Shown piece by piece: positions 12,501-27,500 of a stretch of DNA of 64,000 bases. The stretch covers positions 48,531,438 through 48,595,437 of the forward strand of contig NW_026622786.1 of NCBI RefSeq assembly GCF_023065955.2, read 5' to 3'. Source of the DNA: Ursus arctos (lineage: Eukaryota > Chordata > Mammalia > Carnivora > Ursidae). Numbering within the stretch: the stretch's first letter is position 1; each line of letters starts with the position of its first letter. A program made the translations under genes and the position numbers. Below the pieces are notes generated by a model. That model did not search any database and was not told the origin of the DNA. It worked only from the letters and a program-made list of their open reading frames with translations.

Positions 12501-15500
12501 GATAGTATTCTCTGAAGCACATGTTTTTATTACTGATGATCTCCAGTTCATGTTTCTCGTGTTGCTTATGCTTTTGGTGTCATTCAGGAAACCACTGCCA
12601 AATTCAAGGCCATAAAGATTTATTTAATTCTATGGTTTTTCTAGCAGGTTTTAGTTTTAGCTTTTATATTTAGGTCTTTCATTCACTGAATTTTTTTTTT
12701 ATATACAGTGTGAGCCTCCTAGTGAATCTGAACATCAAGATTAAAGAATACTGAAGCAAGACATGTGTAAATGAGACTGGAAGAAAGCGGAGGTAGCCAC
12801 CTTTACTACTAGCATATGAATTCCACATTAGGAGTGAAAAACGTATTTTCTGTGGAGTAAAGTTGCAATACCGAATTTTCACTGTGGCAGATTCAAGACA
12901 CAATGACTAGAATGACACAAAGCGGAACTTATATGGGCTCTCATTTTATCAATAAATGACTATATACGCAGATATTTTAAACATGACTTACTATAACAAA
13001 ATGAATTTAATGCAGTAATTCAGCATATATTAGCCATTAAAACTTAACCAACAAACCAAATCAGGATATGAAATGTACACAGCAAAAATAAAAACTGATC
13101 TCTGTTGAATTCCATGTCATTTCAAATATAACACCATAAATATTAAGTAAAAAGAACTTAGATTATTCTTCACAAATTGCTTTTAAAAAACTTCAATGCT
13201 GAAGTATGTACCTACGTACTGGAAAACATTCAATGCTCACGGCCTACTGTTATTCTTACAAAGTTGTGAAAGGTGCCAAGAGCTCACAACGCGACTTACC
13301 TGCTTGCACTTCTGGAACGTCTGGCTGTGCTATAGCTTTTTGGTGGTGTTTTGGAACGTTTCTTTTCTTTGTCTTCCTTCTTTTTGTCTCTAATAAATGA
13401 ACACAATTTACGAATGCATTACAAGATTCAGCTAATATAAATATAGGAACTACAAATAAAAACAAAAGCACAGTGAGATTTAATCCCATTCTTAAAATAT
13501 ATTCTTATAGAAACTGTAGTAATAGTTTAAGTGGCATATTTGTGGTAAATTACTTAAAAAAAAAAACGATTCTCCTGCTATTCCACATAAAACTTCTCTC
13601 CAATAGAGCAAAACAGACTATGTGATGAAAAATAATATAGGATGTTGTACAATTTCTTGGTATATGTCTGGCAATAAACACCAAGTTTTATTTTTTATTT
13701 TTAAAAATATTTTATTTCTTTGTCAGAGAGCGAGCGAGAGCGCGCACACACATAAGCAGGGGGAGTGGCAGGTAGAGGGAGAAGCAGGCTCCCTGCTGAG
13801 CAATGAGCCTGATGCGGACCCATGCGAGGACTCTGGGATCATGACCTGAGCCGAAGGCAGATGCTTAACCGACTAAGCCACCCAGGCATCCCCACACCAA
13901 TACTTTTAATAATTGTCTCCAGGCTCTTCAACACCCCTTCTCGCAGCTGATTACCAATTTCCCCACTCACCATGACTCTGTGCCCTCTACTGTCAGGCCA
14001 GAACCCACAAACTGCTTTCAAATTTAATGATCAGTATTACCCATGTTCTTCCAAAGCACATACCCCATATGGTTAAGCTTTACCATGGACCAAGCCAACC
14101 TTCTACTTTTTTTCCTGTTACATATTCTATGCTATTCAGTGCTATCAGAAAAATACCCCATCACAATGGACCATTACTATACATATTTCAATTCTAAATC
14201 TTTTATAGATTCTTGTAAATTTACTTTTATTTCCTACAGCATTTTTTCCTCTTAGATTACCATTCTCCTCAAGACTCTGGGGGAAAGGTAATCAATGTAT
14301 TTGCTGAATGAGGAGTCCTTCACTCCTATAACATATACATACTACCTATCCTCAACGCTAATCGGAGAGATTAAAGTATTCCTCTTGTTTTTCTGAGCTA
14401 ATCCCTATAGTTCCTATTTCTGTCCTTCCCTTCTTTGGTCACGTTGCTTCATCAGTCACCCCCTCTTCGTTCAAGTCTTTCTCTCTAATTTCTGATTACT
14501 GTAACAGTCCCTCAAGGAGACTCAGTCATGTTTCCACAAATTGATCCCCAACAGAATCTTTTCAAAGTAAAAATCTGAAAAGAGGAACTCCCTGTTCCAT
14601 AACTTTTCCATCTCTTCCCAATGCTTCCTGGATCAGGGACGAACTTAGTGGGAACAACACAGCCCTCTGTGTGTCACCTGTCTCCTTACACTTTTTTGAC
14701 CTTATTTCTCGGCACCCCCAGACCAAAATACTTGCCATTCCAAGAATTTATGCTAACTTTGTAAACATTCTCTACCTCAAACCATGCTCCTAAGTGCAGT
14801 CAAATCTATCAAAATTTAATACTCAGTCACTTCTCAATTAATTCTCTTCCAACACTACTAGCAATGAGCCTCCCTTGGTAATTAACCCCTGCTGTGTAAG
14901 AAAAGTTCCTTGAGGGAAAGAATGCTTATATTTGTTTTTCAATATGCCAGTTTGTTTGACCGACTGGATTAAGATGACTCCCCCTATAAAATAGAGTAAC
15001 TAAAACCTCCTTATAGGCTGAATACTCAAAGCTACCCCCCAAACCTTTGTTCCCAGTTGAGTTACATGCTCACCGAGAATAAACTGTTTTGGATTCCAGC
15101 TGTCCTTGTTATTTACACAAATGCATAATAAATAGTATAAAATAAAAGGTCTGCTTCTAGAAAATTAGGCAAACATTTTAAGAAGAGATAAGGACAGTCG
15201 CTAAAAAAAAAAAAAAGCATTGTGAAACTGTATGCTTCTGACAACTATAAATGAGAAAAAAAATAAAATTCTGGCACTTTTAAAAAGTGATAGTTCTCTT
15301 GTCACTGTAAAGGTGGTTCAAGTGAAAAAACAATGACTTGGTAAATGTTACTCAAGACTACATATTAATTTAAAAGGGTTTGGCCCTATATGAAAAAGAC
15401 TGACTACTGAATGAATGCATGTTTAAGCCAAAATACAATGTTAAGGTACGATGTTTGTTTAGTGAATCCTCAACTAACTTTAACCTTCTACTCATTCCAA

Positions 15501-18500
15501 ATCATAGGACAGGAGACTCTCCAAGTATGGTTCAGTGTTTGCCGTACAGTAATTTTTTTTTTTAAAAGATTGTATTTATTTGACAGAGAGAAAGACAGCC
15601 AATGAGAGAGGGAACACAAGCAGGGGGAGGAGTGGGAGAGGAAGAAGCAGGCTCCCAGCAGAGGAGCCTGATGTGGGGCTCGATCCCATAACGCTGGGAT
15701 CACGCCCTGAGCCGAAGGCAGACGCTTAACGACTGAGCCACCCACGCGCCCCTGCCATATAGTAATTCTTAATCAATGTTTATAAGGTGCTGATAATGGG
15801 ATTTATAAAGGTGAATTAAGGCATGGCTGGCTGCCATAAACTCTTCAGCATACCATAAGGAATGGTGGTAGCACTATACCCTTAGCAGGGCTGAGTGGAA
15901 AGAAGGAAACAAAGAACATAGTAGGAGAGGTATGAATTTTTACTACAAAGAAATCGTATCTTGGTTTTCAGTTATAAGGAGAAACCTAAAGTTTACAAGG
16001 GAGACCAAGAAAACAAACGCCAGCCTCTTCCAACTTTAAATAGTTCCTTCTCCAATGTAGCCCTATATCTCCTTTTATCACCTCTTTTGTCATTAAGTAG
16101 CCTGTACTTAGGGTCTTGGGAACTCTAAAATTTGTCTTCCCACCCAAAGTCAATGGTCTACTGTATACCTGGTTTTTGATGTGCTCCTTGACCTTCTACC
16201 TCTCTCTCTGGAATGAGATCTTCTCCGTCTTGGACTTTTGGATCGTCGCCTACTCCTTGACTTAGAATGTGATCTCCTTCTTGATCTGCTTCTTGACCGC
16301 CTAATAGTGCGAAAGAAAGCCAATACACATATATAAAGTTAGAAAGACTAGCTCTGTGGACTGTTTCACTCAGCATCAGACAAATGATTCAGATATATGG
16401 GTTAGCTATCAATAAGTGGGGGTCATTTCCTATCAGCTGCTATTATTTCCTTAGTCCATAAATACAAGTTGTTGTTTTTTTTTTTTTTTTTTTTAAGATT
16501 TTATTATCTTAAGGAGTGAGAGTGACCAAATGGGCGGGGGTGGGGGGGGAGGGCGGAGAGAGACTCTCAAGGAGACCCTGTAGCCTGATACAGGGCTTAA
16601 TCCCACAACCCTGAGATCATGATGCGAGCCAAAACCAAGAATCAGACTCTCAACTGACTTGAGCCACCCTAGGAGCCCCTAGGCATCTTTGATACCTTAG
16701 AAATTAATACTTTGTAACACCTAGAATTTCTCACCTTTCCATCTCAACCTGTCAAAATAGTTCTATGCCCTGACACTACAACTCTGAACCTGAAAATCAT
16801 ACTAGAGAATGAAGGAAAATAAAAAGTATCTGATTCATTTGCATCATATTCCACAACTATCTAGAATTTCAGCATGTGTCTTATGTGATTCCTCACTACT
16901 GTAGTTTAAATCTATTTATCAATTACCAAATACTTACGTTTGCTTACTACATGCTTTACAAATACTTATTCTCATAAGCCTGTCAAGTAGGCACTATTAT
17001 TATTCTCATTTTATAAATGGAAACCACTTAGTGTGTTGTTGCTCTCTGTGATTTCTAATTGTTCTGAAATATTATTTTCTTTGATTTACAACTTGAGAGA
17101 AATCAAGCAATGTGGCCCTACACAGATATACACAACTCAGCACGAACTGCCTCTTTTACTCTCATTTCCCCTCAACATTTACACTATCTCTACATGATCA
17201 TCCCTTTCCTGTCATGTAACAGAAGTGTTTCCCTCTGCGCCCTCTTCTCACCTCTTCCCCCAAATCCTATACACTTCCTCTTCCAGGACTTAAGCACAAT
17301 TAACTTTTTGATGTTGTCACTGATCCTCTTTTTATATTTTATTCTCTTTTAAGAATAATCAAAAATAAACTGCATCCTCTGCTTAAGACTTTTATCATTT
17401 AACTTCTAAGGACCATTCAACCTGTTTCTATGGAAAACTTCTAATATAGTCTAAAACTTTTTGTGTTCACTTATTTAAGGTGCCCAAAGGATAGACACTT
17501 TAGAAATGATAAAGTTTTATGTCCAAATCTCACTTAAAAGCCTGCAAATGGAGAGCATTCCTTCAGCCTATTACTTAAAAATAACAGCACCTATATTACG
17601 AATATTTATTATTTAAAATGAAATTAGGAAGTTCAGCTCAGTGCCTTAGTATAGGTGTATAAACGAACTACTGACTTCTTTCTTTCCTCTTACTAATATG
17701 CTAATACGGCTTCTGCTGTCTCCTCTAAAACCACTGTTTCAAAACCGATCACTAGTATCTTACTGAATTCAATAACTTTCATTTTAATCATTTCCTATTT
17801 TTTAAATAATAATTTTTTATTATGTTATGTTTCATTTCCTATTTTTGACCATACATGGAAACTACTAAAACAATCCCTCTCAGTAACATGTCTATAGCCT
17901 AGGAAATGTTCATGTAATGCTTACTTAACCTTTCTGTAAGCTTCATAAAAAGGGGATTAAATTTGTCCATCTTATTCAACACTACACTCTTGAGCAATTA
18001 CTACAGTGCCTGACTTCAGAAGAAGGTACTAATAGTATATTTTGGGTGATAGAGACTCTATATAAAGTATCAGAATCATCACTTTCTTCTTAAGAGTTAA
18101 AAAGAATTCTGGAAAATAAAAATTTATGTTATTAGAATTAAGCACTACTCATCTTTAGAGGATTCTGGCTTAAAGAAAACTTTAAGTGGACAATCATTTT
18201 AGCTAAACTGAGTTACTCATTTTTCCTACCTTTAATATATACACAAAAACCAGATATAGAAACAATAAATCATAAGCACATTCTTACAGTTTCTTTCTAA
18301 ACAAAATAATATAAAATAGTTTCAGATATCTCATAAGCAGAGGTACCACATCCACCTATTCACTATAAGGTCCTCAAACAGTTATTTTTTTAAGAGTAAC
18401 GTGCTGCAGAGCTACTTTAACTTATTAGTTTATATGAGCTTTTTTTTTTTTTAGTTTATATGAACTCTTAAAAAAATCAGAAAAATATATGAAATTAGTA

Positions 18501-21500
18501 TATTCAAAGTTTGTTGAAAGTAATGGTAATTTTACATGCCAACATGCTTAAGATACTACAACCCATAATAATTCTCCGTTATAATGTATTATTACAAGCG
18601 TCCAAAAACACTTTGTTCAAGGAAATAAATGTTTCACTGTTATTTCCCACTGGTTGTATTAAAGTAATTCAAATTAAAATCTGAGAACACTAGTATCCAC
18701 TTGGTATATACAGAAAAAAGGATGTGGGTTCTCAAACCTTTTAAGTGTTAAACTATAAGAGCATAGTCCTGGAAAATCAGGATTATAAGTAGTACCAATA
18801 TCTCACGTAAGAGGAAAATTTTAGCTGATCTTGAGCAAGCAAACAAAATGGAGGTTCCTCGGGTGCAGATGAAGATGTGGGAAAGAGCATTAGCAGAAAG
18901 GAACAGTATGAGCGAAAACACGGAAGCGTACAGAATATGTATGTTCAGGCAAATACTACTGTAGTTTACTGTTTTGGAGTGGTAAACGACCAGTGTGGAA
19001 AAATAAACTGGGTTGAGAAGTAAAGAAACCTGAATGCCATTCTAAGGCTTTATTTACCATGTTGTTAAGGCCAATAAGGGTGCTCCTCAAAGTTTAACAA
19101 GGCTGTGACAAGATTCAGACTTAGTTTTTTGAAAGACATCTTTAGGAATGAGACAGGCTGGGGGAAGATGGGAGGCGGGGGGGGGGGGGAGGACAACCCT
19201 GTAACATTCTGCTATAGACTGAATTTTGTCCCCCTTCCATAATTCTTATGTGAAACCCAATTTCCAATGTGATAATACTGAGGTGGCGCCTTTGGGAGGT
19301 TATTAGGTCATGAGAGTGCAGCTTTCGTGGGATTAATGACCTTATGAAAGACATCTAAACCCCTTACCCATTCCATGTGAGGATATAGTGAAAAGACTTA
19401 TAAACAAGGGTCCTCACTAAATACCTAATCTGCCAAGACCGCAAGCTTGGACTTCCCAGCCTCCAGACCTGTGAGAAATTAATTTCTGTTGTTTGTAAGC
19501 CACTGAGCCTATGGTATTCTATTATAGCAGCCAAGCCGACTTATGAAATGACTTGACTAATGAAATGACTGAAGTGACCTGACAATGTCATGGGATCCAT
19601 ATGTCAAAATTATTTTCAAAAAAAAAAAAAAACCCAAGATATTATTTGCCCTTTCCACTGTGTTGATATTTGAACTAATAGTGCAAAAGCTATGATGGTG
19701 TCAGAGGATTGGCATCTTCTTAGCAAAGATCAAGGTAACAGGAACTGAACTGCCCTAGTAGTCACCTGTATTCTTCACTGGCATTTGCAGCAAAAGAAAA
19801 AAAAACAAAAAAATGCCATTTTCACTAAAGAGGTCTTTGATGAAGCAGTAAAGATTATTAATTTTATTAAATCTGGTTCTTTAAATGCTATTAACATAGT
19901 ATTACTGAGTAGTAAATATTAACTCTAGTCCCTTAAAGCAATGTTCTGTGCAATGAATGCATAAATCACTTCTCATATTAATTAAAGTTCAGTGACTATC
20001 ATTATCAAGGAACACAATTGTGTGATTGAGTTGCAAGCTTAACTAACTGCTTTTCCCATGAAATAACATTTTACTTGAAAAAACAAGTATGACAAACTGG
20101 GTGTTCAGACTACAGTACTGGCAGACATTTTCTTGAAAAAATGCACGAAGCCTATCATCTCAAGAAAAACAAACTTGTTGCCAACGGTAAGATCTGAGCT
20201 TTTAAGAGAAAATTAAATTTTAAAACACCTGAGTCCACCACTGTGAACATGACAGATTCCTAATACTTAAAGAGTTTCAGATAAGATGTGTGGTGATATT
20301 ACCAAAAGAACAGCAAGTCGTCATTTACAAATATTCATTTATTAGATGGGTAAGCCGTAAGTTGCATTATGACCTTCCAACTTAAGTCTCAAGAGTCTAG
20401 TGAAAAGTTAGAATGAGAATTCAAGTCAAAAGTTTCAAGTCTAGTGTTCTTCCGTAGTACTAACTCAATTTAATGCTCCAGTCCCAGTGCCTTCCTTCCA
20501 TCCCCGGATTTTGGAGTTTTAAAGTACCGATCGTCTATTTAGCCCATACCTTTTCTCCATGTATACACACATGAACTCACACACGCTGCTAATAGCAACA
20601 GTCACTGAAACACACTTTAACCAAGCGCTAAGTAGGTTAACAGACAGAAAATTAAGAAGGATATGAGATACAGATATTACCTTTGTCTAAGGTACAATTA
20701 ACTACCAACAACAATCAATCTAACCTGTGCCTAGAAGATGAGGGAGTCCTCCTCCTCCTAGAACGTGATCTTGACCTTGAGTGCCTTCGTTTTTCTTCTT
20801 TCTTATCTAGATTTAAAAAAAAATGAATCTCAATTTAGAAATCATCAAATAACTCCCATTCAGGAGTTATTCTAAGAAATTCTTTATCATCTTAATTTTC
20901 ATATTTTATATATCATCCTTAAATGTTATATGGTCCTTTTTTCTAGGCTTTCGGTAGATCCAAATTACACATCTAATTTTCAACTAGCCAAAGTTTCCAT
21001 TGACTATTTCATTTGTACCAGACTTGGAAGGCTGTCCATAACAATCTATGAAAAGGATTATCCTTCATTCTTTATAGGTTTCTAAATGAGGAGTCCCTTT
21101 GTCCATTCCCAGGTTCTACTTTCCCAAATACAGCTATAATTCACCCAGATTAAAACTTTATTTTCATGTGTTATGTATTAATATCTCCCCAACCAGCACT
21201 TAACTGTAAGATAAATATATTTAACAGATTTATAACAAACAGAAATAGACACATTTTAAATTCTTGGTCTGTTAAAATGTTCCTTCTTTACCACTTAAGT
21301 CTATGCTCCTCTGCTAAATAAATTCCTGTATATTTATGTTAAAGTGGCTGATAAACAGGCTCAATATTTGGCCTTCAGTTCCAGAAAGTCATGACTCATT
21401 CACTGTTCTCACTATACTCTGCGACAGAACTGAGTTTTAGTAAGCTAGCTCTCATTCTTAATCTGTCTGAACCTCCTCTTCTTCCCAATTTTCAATTCTG

Positions 21501-24500
21501 TAAGTTAGGAGACAGATCTAGATGATTTGACTCCCATTTTCTACTTTTTAAATGATACGTAAGTTAATTCCTTTAACTTGGGATTTAGGGGGAAATAAAG
21601 CCGTTGCATTCTTCACGCGTGATCTACAATCAAAGAGAAAATGAGTTCTTCTTTCACATTTAGATCATTTCACTAACAGGATTCAATTTATTGCAAATAT
21701 CAATATTAATAATAAATTAACAAAAATCTTGGGGGGAGGGGAATTCATAAATAAACCAGTTTTAGTATTTCCAGTTATTAGTTTTCAATGAAAACAAAAA
21801 GTTACAGCACGGTGTTCTAGCTTTGGAGTCACATACATCCAGCTGCGTATCTAAAGCTCCTACTGCTTGCCTTGGGGCCTTGGACTAATTAATTCTGTTG
21901 ATTAAGTAACAGACATAAAGCACTTGGTATTAATTTATCCAACATTATACTTATAATCATTAATACTATACTAATACTAATACTATACATAACTAAAACC
22001 TTCCCATTTATTAAGAAATAGAAGTGAAAAATTAGTAAAAGATTATTTAATGGGGGGAAAAATAATCCAGGACCAAACACCCAATCTATACAGTCAAGAC
22101 AATAGGATAACCATTCATTTCACCTCAAAAAGACCATCTGCAAAGACTAAGGTACTATTTTTTTTTAATTTTTTTTTATTTTTAAAGATTTTATTTATTC
22201 GACAGGATAGAGACAGCCAGCGAGAGAGGGAACACAAGCAGGGGGAGTGGGAGAGGAAGAAGCAGGCTCATAGCAGAGGAGCCTGATGTGGGGCTCGATC
22301 CCATAACGCTGGGATCACGCCCTGAGCCGAAGGCAGACGCTTAACCGCTGTGCCACCCAGGCGCCCCTAAGGTACTATTTTTAACTATTTCCTTTTCTTT
22401 AAACAGTGTTTTAACAGAAGCATCTTTAGTAGGTTCTCTAGGTCAAATAAAAGACTAAAATCAATTAGGCTATGCCAACATAGGCAAACATACATCCAGG
22501 CACTACTATTAAGGAATGCATCATTCTTTGCGGGATGGGGGTAGGGCGCCGTGTAGGATGTTTAGCTAACATCCTGATCCTCTACCTGCTGGAGATGCAC
22601 GTGGTACCAGCACGACAATTAAGTATCTCCAGATATTTTCAAATTATGTCCAGGTGACATGTTCCCTCCCCTCACCCAGGATCACTCTCCTACATGATCT
22701 TTTATCAGAATTTGGAAAATTAAAAAACGATTATAGTATTACTCAACATATTCCCAAACTTATGCAATAATCATTTTCGTCCACAATCATATAGCTTAGG
22801 ATTCAACACAACTGCCTATATTTTACCTGGTTCTATAGCAGCAGAAATTAGGGACTGTGCTTCTCGTACTCTCTTCATGGCTTCCTCTATTTCTTTACTA
22901 GAGGTATCTGATTTCAGACTTGGTGAAACAAGACCAGCAGCTACATGATTCAACCTGAAATAGAACCAAGAATTGAGATCTGAAGTATTTTAAGATGCAC
23001 AACAGTATTACAAATAAATGTGTAAATGTTTCATATTATCATCATTTTAGTAAGATGCTACTTGAAAAAGGGGAGATTTCATGTTAATTTTTTACCATAC
23101 AGTACAGTATCCTTTTCAATATTTACAATCTGCATTTTAAAGATTAAGAGATAACCTGGAATAAGAAAAATACCTATTTTATTTTGCCGAACATCCATTA
23201 ACTTTCCATAAACACAAGTTGAGAAATGCTAGTACCTGGGAATATGCAGATGCTGAAGATTTCTGATTAATAGAACTTTCCTTCATACGACTTAAAAACT
23301 TTCTACAGCAGAATTTTGCTGGGGAAGAGTATTACTTGTAAGGTTGCAGATGGACAGAAAATGAGGCAGAGGCCAATGGCACACCAAAGTTACTCATGAA
23401 ATTGCTGACTGGAAAGATGGACCTTTAAAGGTTTATACATGTGAAAAAAATTATAGACAACGAATATAAGATAGTTAATTATTTGTGGAGAAAGGGCAAT
23501 GTAAACAAGAATGAGTACAGAGGGAATTTCAACTGTACTGGTGTTACACGCTGGGTAGTAGGTACAGGCTAAGATTTTATCAGCTAATTTTTAAGAAAAA
23601 AGGTACTAACTACTACAGTCAAATGATTCTGTTCTCCCTCCCCCCCATGTTCTCTCACTTGTTTATAGTGAATTTCACCAAGCAGGAAAAGCATTAAGTT
23701 CAAATTTAATATACCAAGAAATTATACTTTGTTATGTATCAACTAGAGAATGTAACAGTTACAGCACAAAGAGAACTTTTCAAAGCACCTAAAAAAAGAT
23801 GTTGGTATTATGTGACATGTACTACTAGTCTTTTGCTCTGGGATAGTGTTTCCTTCACTTCTGTCTCCTTGACTGCTATTCATGCCCCAGGCTCAGCCTC
23901 TCTGATCTTAGTAAGTTCTCCCTGTAGTAAGTTCCCATAGCCCCTGTGTACTACTTCTTGTTGGATGCACATACTTTACTATATTTAAATAATGTCTCCC
24001 TTTCTGAAGTATAAATGCTATAAAGGTACAAGCTTATAGTAGGTACTCAGTATATATACATTTTCAAACGACTCAACTAAAGATAACATTTAGCTCTTTT
24101 CCTGTCATCCTGGCAGAAGATATTCACAACTGTTCAGAAAGACTCAACTTACAGTGAAACAAACCCTTTATAGATGGGCTTACCTCTGAATTTTTATCCT
24201 TGTTTCAAGAAAACAGAATTATGTATTGTATAACTTGAAATAACTTTCTTTTTAACTATCAAAGACTAACTTCTCCAGACATTCACATACTATATCCGTA
24301 TCACCCAATGGAAACACAGAAAAAATCCTTACTTGGGATCAACAGTACTCATAAGCTTCAGCAACTGATCTGCAGCAAGAGACTGCAAAAACAAAAATAT
24401 AACAACAGTGAGAATATATAAAATAAATCAACTGCTATTTTATTTTTTCACTATGTTGAATTGCCTTAGGACAACCTGGCCAGCTGACAAAAAGTAACAT

Positions 24501-27500
24501 TATTTTAGGCACACTGATGACCAACAGAAATATAATGCCAGTGAAACACATCATATTAAGCTGAGCTGCTTTAGTAAGTTAAATATGATTATTATCAGCT
24601 GAAAAGTCTAGGTTTTATACAACAGTTACCTCCTGCTTACTTTGAGACTTCCTGAGGAGGTAACATTTCAAAGAAATGTGTAAAGCAAAACTCCCAAGTG
24701 CTTAGGCAGCATAATAAAATCTTTCCACAAAGCAAGGACTTCAGAAAAAAGTTTAGCCAAATAACAATAAGAGAAAACAAAAATGTCCAAATGGGTAACA
24801 AGAAAACAAATTTTGAACCCACGTTCCCATCCTTTCATGAGTTTACTCTGACTCCAAACATACTGATGTATTGGCTTCCTGTGAAACTACCCTGAACTCC
24901 ATAAAACGAAATTCTTTAATGTTGGGGCTAATAATGCAGTGACCTTTTAAACTTCTCATTAACAAGTTTACATAAAAAGAACATTATTACTACACTATAG
25001 CAATCAGTTATCTCCCATTCTGGAAATGCAAACTTAACTGTTAATGGAACAAATTCTTTAATTATAAAAATGAGCTCAAAGTTAAAAGGTATTAAGTTAT
25101 ACCTGAGAGTTCAAGTTTGCTCCAGGAAGCCCAAGTGCAGCAAGGGCAGGATCTAGAGTAGGAGCTCCCAAAGCAGCCAATGGAACAGCGCCAATCTGTA
25201 AAATTTCAAATTTTATTTACTTAAAATTTAATTTCTATTCCTGATACGAGGGTGACATTATTTTTTCCTGTTTAAAGGACGATATAATAACTAATTTAAG
25301 TCCGAGCTACGTGGGCTCTGTTGCAACTACTCAGCTATATATGCCACTGCAGCTTGAAAACAGTCAAAGATAATAAACAAATGGGCATGGTTGTCAAGTC
25401 AAAATTAACAAAAACGGGGGTGTGAACTAAGGGCTATAGTTTGCCTACTACCCCTGCCATAGACAATGGCCTCATTTTTCACTTATTAGATTTATCCCTA
25501 AAACCAGAAATCAGAAAAACATTAAGATTTATATATTCGTGTGCCAACAATTGTTATTTGTTGCTTCTCAGCTCCAAATCCACTGTTCTTTGCGTCCTGT
25601 TTTGTGATAATGAAAGCAGCATCCTTATAAGCATGTCCCCCTTGACAGCTAGCATGATGCTAAGCCTTATCTGTAGGGGGAATCAGGAGGACACTGTGGA
25701 AGGAGTTTAACCTCTGCGGTTTCTTTGTTCACTTTCTGATTGTTACTGCAGTGGGATGCCCAGTGGCTTTCACCTCTTTGGTGAGTTTCAGAGCCATCCC
25801 TCTTGGGCAGCTTCTTACAAGTTCTGTGGGCACCCCAGAGAACTTCCATACTATCCATCCTTTTAGAAGGAGGTCTCAAACTTTGCCTCATCTAATGTGT
25901 TTCCCGTGTTCTTTCTTCCCCAGATCTAGAAGTACTAGTTGACAATTACTGTATATTCATTAGAGTCCCACTAAGTAATATCCAGTTACTAGTTAGTAAT
26001 TCTTTATATTAAACTTTCCCTATTCAAATTACCATGTGGGTTTTTTTTTTTTTTTTTTTGGGTCTCCTGCCTGACATAACTATAATCAAGAGATGCAAAC
26101 CATGCAAAGTCCTATTGGAGGCAGTCTGACCTTCTCTCTGAGAACTGTGCTAAAAGTTGTTCAAGCTTCTAGTAATATTTAGTAAATGAAAGATACCAAA
26201 CTTTCCGTACTTTAACTGTATATGGAGTACAATTAAAACAGTGTCACTATGAAATATCTACCTTAGTTATTACACAATTTTATATATTGAAGGAATCAAT
26301 CTATAAATTACCCAGATCCTTATTATGTAAGTAAAAAATGCGGACTTAAGAGATAAAGTCATACTCAAAAAGACGGGAATTCCTGATTTCATCCTTTTTT
26401 CTGACTTAACAGTTAACAGAACTATTCAGACAGGTGAAATGATAGAACAGAAAGAAATGCTGCTATAAATTCTAGTTAAGGCTTGCAGTTCGCTACTACC
26501 TGTGAAACCACTCAAGGACCAGTTACAATCTCTCTGAATAAGAATACATGAAATTTGAAGAGCTTTTTATTTCTAAAACAATATGCTTTTTACAGCATCC
26601 TATCAGGGTTAGAAACATTACCAAGCAAAAAATTTCTCCAACTTTTTTTCACCTTCCCCATGTTAAAAATCTCTATTAAGAATTCATCTTTATTTCAAGC
26701 CATGTACTTAACTGAAACCTCAAAAGCAAAAGATCAAAGGGCATCGAGAAAGAAAAAAACAATAAGCCTGAATTTCACCCTTATTCTCTTTCTGGGTCCA
26801 AACGAATATACTATTTTTAATGGCATGTTCAACAGAAGTCTTATGCCTCATGAGAATCCAGCCCTATATCCCCCCACCCACATGGTTCCTTATAGGTTAT
26901 TCTGAGAATCAGTGGCAAACCAAATACAAAAGATTTATGATTTTCAGAATGTTCTTAAAATGCAACTTCCCAAGAGGTTTTCTTCAGTATTTATGATTAC
27001 AAAACAGCCTTTCACAATCCTGTGAACACGTGGTATCACTGTGTGAACTCTAATCATTACAGCACTTAAAAAGCTCAAGTATGTTTAGGTTTATCCACAA
27101 TTCTGTGCTTCTTTGTACCCTTTACGAATTCATTGGAACTAGGAGTACCTGGGTAAGAGGGTTAGGGGTAGGCAGGAGTCCACCACCAGGCAGAAGACCT
27201 GCCACTGCATTAGCTGGTGCCAACAGAGACAAAGCCTTAGTCTCATCAGGAATAACTCCTGCAGAGAAACATCCTTGCATTAGAACACACTTTTTTGCAA
27301 GACAGAAAACACACAAAAACACCCAGAAAAAGTCTCCCTGATACACCACCTGAGTTTGTTGAAAGTACTTATGTTCGCTAAAATATAAAGCTTGACTTCT
27401 ATGATTATTTATCATTAATTTTATGTCAGAATGAAACTTCAATGTGTGAAAATTTGTTTCCTTTTTCTCTACAAATGGTTAAGTTTCTAGAGTAAAAAAA

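Larger units (their letters stand above)
16681..20724 (-). other. SRSF11 intron 7
   Basis: AT-rich intron of about 4.4 kb in total (16301-20724). It holds an antisense MIR-like piece (about 16960-17035, tattattctcattttataaa), a MaLR-like LTR (19210-19547) and A/T runs. No additional exon was recognised. Confidence 0.6.

Noticed and set aside
22050..22286. Open frames ending in repeated motifs such as EREHKQGEWERKKQAHSRGA, also at 33970-34161
   Set aside because: Same peptide arises from two antisense CAN-SINE copies; it is translated repeat, not a protein family.
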